64,000 nucleotides of DNA. Origin: Saccharothrix sp. NRRL B-16314. GTDB taxonomy: Bacteria > Actinomycetota > Actinomycetes > Mycobacteriales > Pseudonocardiaceae. The DNA is taken from positions 1 to 64,000 of the forward strand of contig NZ_JNXC01000011.1 of the NCBI RefSeq assembly GCF_000716595.1, given 5' to 3'. Made by a program: the position numbers and the translations under genes. Below the pieces are notes generated by a model that had not been told where the DNA came from, did not search any database, and was given only the letters and a program-made list of their open reading frames with translations. Below, piece by piece: positions 60,350-64,000 of the stretch (its first letter is position 1; every line of letters starts with the position of its first letter).

Positions 60350-60735
60350 TCCGCATCAACATCACCAGCGTGCTGGTCGACGACCAGGCCAAGGCGCTGG
60401 CCTTCTACACCGAGAAGCTCGGCTTCACCAAGAAGACCGACGTGCCCGCCGGTGGGGCCCGCTGGCTCACCGTGACCTCCCCCGCCGACCCCGACGGCGT
60501 CGAGCTGCTGCTCGAACCGGACGGCCACCCGGCGGCGCGCCCGTTCAAGGAGGCCCTGGTGGACGACGGCATCCCGTACACCTCGTTCGCCGTGGACGAC
60601 GTGCACGCCGAGGTCGAGCGGCTCAAGGCGCTGGGCGTCGTGTTCACCCAGGACGCGACCGACATGGGACCGGTGGTCACCGCCGTCCTGGACGACACGT
60701 GCGGCAACCTGATCCAGATCGCCGCGATGAAGTAG
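60346..60735 (+). CDS. VOC family (glyoxalase/bleomycin-resistance fold) protein
   Basis: A 129-residue protein with two beta-alpha-beta-beta-beta units: INITSVLVDDQAKALAFYTEKLGFTKKTDVP, LTVTSPADPDGVELLLEPDGHPAARPF and VVTAVLDDTCGNLIQIA. The fold serves metal-dependent enzymes and drug-binding proteins; which applies cannot be told. The GTG at 60346 overlaps the ArsR stop (GTGA), giving a two-gene coupled operon. Confidence 0.9.
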   Translation: MIRINITSVLVDDQAKALAFYTEKLGFTKKTDVPAGGARWLTVTSPADPDGVELLLEPDGHPAARPFKEALVDDGIPYTSFAVDDVHAEVERLKALGVVFTQDATDMGPVVTAVLDDTCGNLIQIAAMK

Positions 60736-60755
60736 TCGCCCGTCCGGGCGTCGGC

Positions 60756-60783
60756 GCCCGACCCCCGACCGCGGGGGTCGGGC
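60756..60783. terminator. Bidirectional hairpin terminator
   Basis: A 12-bp perfect stem (GCCCGACCCCCG with 60772-60783) and ACCG loop lie between the convergent VOC and TetR genes. Confidence 0.85.
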
Positions 60784-60804
60784 AGCCGCCGAGCGCGTGA
60801 GCCC

Positions 60805-61446
60805 TCAGGCGCGCGCGACCAGGCCGGCCAGCTGGTTGACCAGGCCCTCGGTCAGACCCGTGCGGAACAGCTCGTCGGGCGGTGGTGCACCCATCTCGCG
60901 CATGACCTGCGCGACCGCGTCGGACGGGTTCGCGTGAGGCCACAGGCCGGCCGTCAGCACCAGCACCACCTGCGCGAAGTGCCGCGCGGCGTCCTCGTCC
61001 AGCACCGGCACGCGCGCCCGCACGAGGTCGGCCAGACGGGTGGTGTGCGAGATCGCGCGCTGTTTGAACACGCGCGCGAAGTCGACCGGGATGTTGCGCT
61101 CCAAGACCCCGGCCATCCCGCTGATCAGCTCGCACATCAGCCGCCGGCCGTGCAGCGAGGTCGCGATCGCGGTGGCCACCTCGACGGGGTCGGACGTCGA
61201 CGCGGGCGCGCCTTCGACTTCGTCCAGCCAGGCGCCCCACTCCTCGTCCAGCACCTCCAGGAAGATCGCCTCCCGGCTGTCGAAGTACCGCAGCACGTTC
61301 GACTTCGCGAGCCCGACCCGATCGCTCAACTCCCGCAGGCTGATGTCGGCGACGGACCGCTCCCGCAACATCTCGCACGCCGTTTCGAGGATCGTGCGCC
61401 GCCGCTGCGCGACCTGCTCCGGCTTCCGGGCGCGCTTGAACTCCAC
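60805..61446 (-). CDS. TetR family transcriptional regulator
   Basis: A 213-residue regulator with a TetR HTH at about residues 12-60 (RRRTILETACEMLRERSVADISLRELSDRVGLAKSNVLRYFDSREAIFLEVL) and a C-terminal domain with HTTRLADLVRARVPVLDEDAARHFAQVVLVLTAGLWPHANP. A GTG start is inferred at 61446. The neighbours do not indicate a target. Confidence 0.9.
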   Translation of the reverse strand: MEFKRARKPEQVAQRRRTILETACEMLRERSVADISLRELSDRVGLAKSNVLRYFDSREAIFLEVLDEEWGAWLDEVEGAPASTSDPVEVATAIATSLHGRRLMCELISGMAGVLERNIPVDFARVFKQRAISHTTRLADLVRARVPVLDEDAARHFAQVVLVLTAGLWPHANPSDAVAQVMREMGAPPPDELFRTGLTEGLVNQLAGLVARA

Positions 61447-61532
61447 CGCCGCAGGCTAACAACCCACCGGTCTCCTGCCTCCCGATCCGGGAACGGGTGC
61501 TTGACCGACGTCACGGCGGGTAAGCGGCTGGG

Positions 61533-62228
61533 GTGCAGACGTTCCTCCCGTGCGAGACCTTCGCCCGCAGCGCCGCCGTCCTCGACTCACGGCGGCTCGG
61601 CAAGCAGCGCGTCGAGACCTTGCAGATCCTGCGCGCCCTCGTGTGGCCCGAGTACGGCTGGAAGCGCCACCCGGCGGTCCTGATGTGGAGCGGCTTCACG
61701 CCCGCGCTGGTCGCCTACGGCGTGGCCGTGTGCGACGAGTGGCGACGCCGGGGCCACCGCGACGGCCTGCGCGCCGCGCTCCTCGACTTCACCGGCGGCC
61801 GGGAGCCGACGTGGTCGTGGTGCCTCGCCGAGGGCCTGCTCCCGCCCTGGCTCGGCGACCACGACCTGCACCTCAGCCACCGCTCCGCGCTCCTGCGCAA
61901 GGACCCCGACCACTACCGCCCGCTGTTCCCCGACGTCCCGGACGACCTCGACTACGTCTGGCCGCCGCCGGTGTTCCCGCTGGACGTCCCCGACACACCG
62001 GGGCTGGTCGCGTACCGGCTCGACCGCCCTCCGCTGCCCGACGACCACCCACCGCCGCCGCCGCTCGACCACCGCCCCGGCCCGTCGGTCGCCCGCGCGC
62101 CCACCGAGGCCGACCTGGCGGCCATGCGCGCCGAGGCGGCGGACCCGAGGCCGGTCCGGTTCTTCCGCCGCGGCCAACGCCTGCCGCCTCCGACCAGCCG
62201 TTTCACCCTCCGGCGACGGCTCCCCTGA
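61533..62228 (+). CDS. Pyrimidine-dimer DNA glycosylase-like protein (MSMEG_6728 family)
   Basis: A 231-residue protein whose first half matches the Pyr_excise/T4 endonuclease V-related family: MQTFLPCETFARSAAVLDSRRLGKQRVETLQILRALV, GWKRHPAVLMWSGFTPALVAYGVAVCDEW. Members are annotated as pyrimidine-dimer glycosylases or as MSMEG_6728 proteins of unknown function. The second half is rich in Pro and Asp and looks unstructured (LPDDHPPPPPLDHRPG). A role in DNA repair is family-based only. GTG start. Confidence 0.75.
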   Translation: MQTFLPCETFARSAAVLDSRRLGKQRVETLQILRALVWPEYGWKRHPAVLMWSGFTPALVAYGVAVCDEWRRRGHRDGLRAALLDFTGGREPTWSWCLAEGLLPPWLGDHDLHLSHRSALLRKDPDHYRPLFPDVPDDLDYVWPPPVFPLDVPDTPGLVAYRLDRPPLPDDHPPPPPLDHRPGPSVARAPTEADLAAMRAEAADPRPVRFFRRGQRLPPPTSRFTLRRRLP

Positions 62229-62329
62229 AAACTTCCCCGAAGAACTTCCCCGGAAAATCCGGCGGACGTGTCGATCCAGCGGGGCCCCGTTCGACGCAGT
62301 GGTAAGACCACCGAGAAGGGGAGCCCGAG

Positions 62330-62809
62330 ATGACCACCACCGACACCCGCCGCGCCGCCGCCACCACCGTCGACACCACCACCAAGCGCAACGACCTGGT
62401 CCTCGCCGCTTTCCGCGTCGTCGTGTCGTTCCTGTTCGGGTGCCACGGCCTGATGGGCCTCGGCTTCCTGGGCGGCATCGACGGGCAGGGCACCGCGGTC
62501 CCCTTCGGCTCGTGGCCGGGCTGGTACGGCAGCGTCATCGAGCTGGTCGGGGCGGTCCTGGTGCTGGTCGGCCTGGCCGCACGGCCGGCGGCGTTCGTGC
62601 TCTCCGGCGTGATGGCCTACGCGTACTTCACCGTGCACCAGCCCGAGGCGCTGCTCCCCGTGCACAACATGGGCGAGCTGGCCGCCGTCTACAGCTGGGT
62701 GTTCCTGCTGCTGGCCGCGTTCGGCCCCGGCGCCTTCACGGTCCAGCGCGCGCTGACCGGCCGGCGCGCGTCGACGGGCCGCGCCGCCCGCGAGCACGCC
62801 GACCGGTGA
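62330..62809 (+). CDS. DoxX family membrane protein
   Basis: A 159-residue protein with a polar N-terminus and four membrane helices in the DoxX pattern: VLAAFRVVVSFLFGCHGLMGLGFLGG, WYGSVIELVGAVLVLVGLAARPAAFVLSGVMAYAYFTVH and LAAVYSWVFLLLAAFGPGAFTVQRAL. Function is not well defined in this family. It is unrelated in context to the other DoxX gene at 8043. A strong hairpin follows it. Confidence 0.9.
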   Translation: MTTTDTRRAAATTVDTTTKRNDLVLAAFRVVVSFLFGCHGLMGLGFLGGIDGQGTAVPFGSWPGWYGSVIELVGAVLVLVGLAARPAAFVLSGVMAYAYFTVHQPEALLPVHNMGELAAVYSWVFLLLAAFGPGAFTVQRALTGRRASTGRAAREHADR

Positions 62810-62834
62810 CCACGCCGAAACCGGGACGACTTCC

Positions 62835-62867
62835 GATGGCGCGCCTCCACCAGGGAGGTGCGCCATC
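62835..62867 (+). terminator. Hairpin terminator after DoxX
   Basis: A 14-bp stem (62835-62848 with 62854-62867, one G-T wobble) and 5-base loop. Its right arm contains GGGAGG, which imitates a ribosome site for a GTG at 62871; that start is therefore not preferred. Confidence 0.75.
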
Positions 62868-62918
62868 GGCGTGTCCGGGCACGTGTTCAGCCGCCGGCGC
62901 AGTGGGCACCCTCCCGGC

Positions 62919-63758
62919 ATGGTGGAGCCCCCAGTCCGGTACCCAGGCCTGACCGACGACGTCCGACCCACCCCCGACCACGGTGAAGCGACCTACCGCG
63001 GCACGGGGCGACTGATCGACAAGAAAGCCGTCATCACCGGCGGCGACTCGGGCATCGGCCGGGCCGTCGCCCTCGCCTTCGCCCGTGAAGGCGCGGACGT
63101 GCTCATCTCCTACCTCGAAGCCGAGGAGAAGGACGCCCGCGACACCGCCCGGCTGATCGAGGACGCGGGCCGCACCGCCGTCACCGTGCCCGGCGACCTG
63201 GTGGAGGAGTCCCGGTGCTCGGACGTCGTGGCCCGCGCGGTCGAGGAGTTCGGCCGCGTCGACGTCCTGGTCAGCAACGCGGCCTACCAGATGGCGCAGG
63301 ACGGCGGCCTGCTCGACATCACCACCGAGCAGTTCGACCGCGTCATGAAGACGAACGTGTACGCGATGTTCTGGCTGTGCAAGGCGGCCGTCCCGCACAT
63401 GCCCGAGGGCTCCTCGATCATCACCACGTCGTCCATCCAGGGCTTCCAGCCCTCGTACCAGCTCCTCGACTACGCCACCACCAAGGCCGCGATCGTGAAC
63501 TTCACCAAGGGCCTGGCGCAGAACCTGGTCGACCGGAAGATCCGGGTGAACTCGGTCGCGCCCGGTCCCGTGTGGACACCGCTCATCCCGGCCACCATGC
63601 CGCCGGAGAAGGTGGAGGACTTCGGCGAGCAGTCGCCGATGGGCCGCGCCGGGCAGCCCGCCGAGCTGGCGCCGCTCTACGTCTTCCTCGCCTCGTCCGA
63701 TTCCAGCTACATCACCGGCGAGGTCATCGGCGTCACCGGCGGCTCCCCCATCACCTGA
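62919..63758 (+). CDS. SDR family oxidoreductase
   Basis: A 279-residue classical short-chain dehydrogenase with a short lead typical of the YhxC/YghA-like group (RPTPDHGEATYRGTGRLIDKKAVITGGDSGIGRAVALAFAREGADV in parts). It has the cofactor loop GGDSGIG, NAAYQ, active-site Ser in TTSSIQG and Tyr-x-x-x-Lys in YATTK. It would reduce or oxidise a small polyol, aldehyde or ketone with NAD(P). Start choice between the ATG at 62919 and the GTG at 62871 is uncertain. Confidence 0.92.
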   Translation: MVEPPVRYPGLTDDVRPTPDHGEATYRGTGRLIDKKAVITGGDSGIGRAVALAFAREGADVLISYLEAEEKDARDTARLIEDAGRTAVTVPGDLVEESRCSDVVARAVEEFGRVDVLVSNAAYQMAQDGGLLDITTEQFDRVMKTNVYAMFWLCKAAVPHMPEGSSIITTSSIQGFQPSYQLLDYATTKAAIVNFTKGLAQNLVDRKIRVNSVAPGPVWTPLIPATMPPEKVEDFGEQSPMGRAGQPAELAPLYVFLASSDSSYITGEVIGVTGGSPIT

Positions 63759-63892
63759 AACCGCTGGTCGACGGCCTGCGGAAAAATCTCGGAGAAAAGC
63801 CGGCCCGCGTGTCGATCCGCGTACCCCTCCGTTCGTCGCGTCAGTACGGGCCACGATGGACCGGCCACGACGAACCGACAGGGAGTACCGAG

Positions 63893-64000
63893 ATGCGTTT
63901 CATGGTGATCGTGAAGGCCAACGAGGACAGCGAGGCCGGTGTCCAGCCGAGCGAGGAGATGCTCAAGCAGATGGGCGCCTTCAACGAGGAGCTGGTGAAG
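63893..64000 (+). CDS. YCII-related (DGPF) domain protein, truncated by the window end
   Basis: The first 36 codons read MRFMVIVKANEDSEAGVQPSEEMLKQMGAFNEELVK, matching the start of YCII-related/DGPF-domain proteins, which often pair with ECF sigma factors downstream. GGGAG lies 7 bases before the ATG. The rest is outside the window, so nothing can be said of its C-terminus or partner. Confidence 0.8.
   Translation, partial: MRFMVIVKANEDSEAGVQPSEEMLKQMGAFNEELVK

Noticed and set aside
62871..62918. GTG at 62871 as start of the SDR
   Set aside because: Its apparent ribosome site is the right arm of a strong terminator hairpin; the ATG at 62919 fits the family better, though the matter is not settled.

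Overview
The window is very GC-rich, uses GTG and TTG starts freely, and carries gene families typical of filamentous actinomycetes: a SARP/AfsR-like regulator, a DUF574 methyltransferase, peptidase-inhibitor I36 proteins, an AA10 LPMO, an IS701-like transposase and ECF sigma factors. The mix looks most like a soil Pseudonocardiales organism (Saccharothrix, Lentzea or Actinosynnema type). That placement is an inference from style, not a measured result. I see no tRNA, rRNA, CRISPR array or phage module.

Layout. 1-5.3 kb is partly decayed. It holds the end of a rhamnogalacturonan lyase gene with an out-of-frame internal deletion, a broken phosphopantetheinyl transferase gene, a TetR regulator, an IS701-like transposase ORF lacking its two catalytic Asp residues, and a DUF1905 gene. 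5.4-8.5 kb holds a DrrAB-type exporter with a divergent TetR regulator, and a DoxX protein. 8.6-9.4 kb is G-rich simple repeat. 9.4-15 kb holds a PAS-GGDEF-EAL protein with degenerate motifs, a methyltransferase, a cytochrome P450 and a secreted alpha/beta hydrolase. 15-31 kb is mostly secreted or signalling genes: an I36 inhibitor, a GH26 mannanase, a MarR/EamA/SDR unit, a GH3 glucosidase, an ECF sigma factor with a membrane partner, two peptidoglycan hydrolases, a SARP regulator and a subtilase. 31.6-55.6 kb is the core plant-polysaccharide region: an LPMO; a ROK kinase with manA; an ECF sigma factor fused to an extracellular pectate-lyase-like domain, next to pectinesterase and pectate lyase genes; an operon of GH2 beta-mannosidase, HTH-less LacI-type protein and aldo/keto reductase; two GH36 alpha-galactosidases; a family-5 ABC transporter; and a ROK repressor. 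55.6-64 kb is assorted: a Panacea-type toxin-antitoxin pair, an MFS exporter with a LysR regulator, ThuA, ArsR-VOC, TetR, a pyrimidine-dimer glycosylase-like protein, DoxX, an SDR and a truncated YCII gene.

How it fits together. The GH26 mannanase would cut mannan outside the cell. The oligopeptide-type ABC transporter would import galactosylated manno-oligosaccharides. The two GH36 enzymes and the GH2 enzyme would finish them inside, and the ROK kinase plus ManA would send mannose to fructose-6-phosphate. The ROK repressor and possibly the HTH-less LacI-type protein would control this. LPMO and GH3 genes carry CebR-like palindromes, suggesting cellobiose control. Pectin genes sit beside a membrane sigma factor whose outer domain looks like a pectate lyase that has lost catalytic residues. 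That is the most unusual system here.

Other signals: a long palindromic repeat element built of GTGAGTCC units occurs twice between convergent genes and supplies the stop codons of both GH36 genes, and several genes appear to have leaderless promoters with operators overlapping the start.
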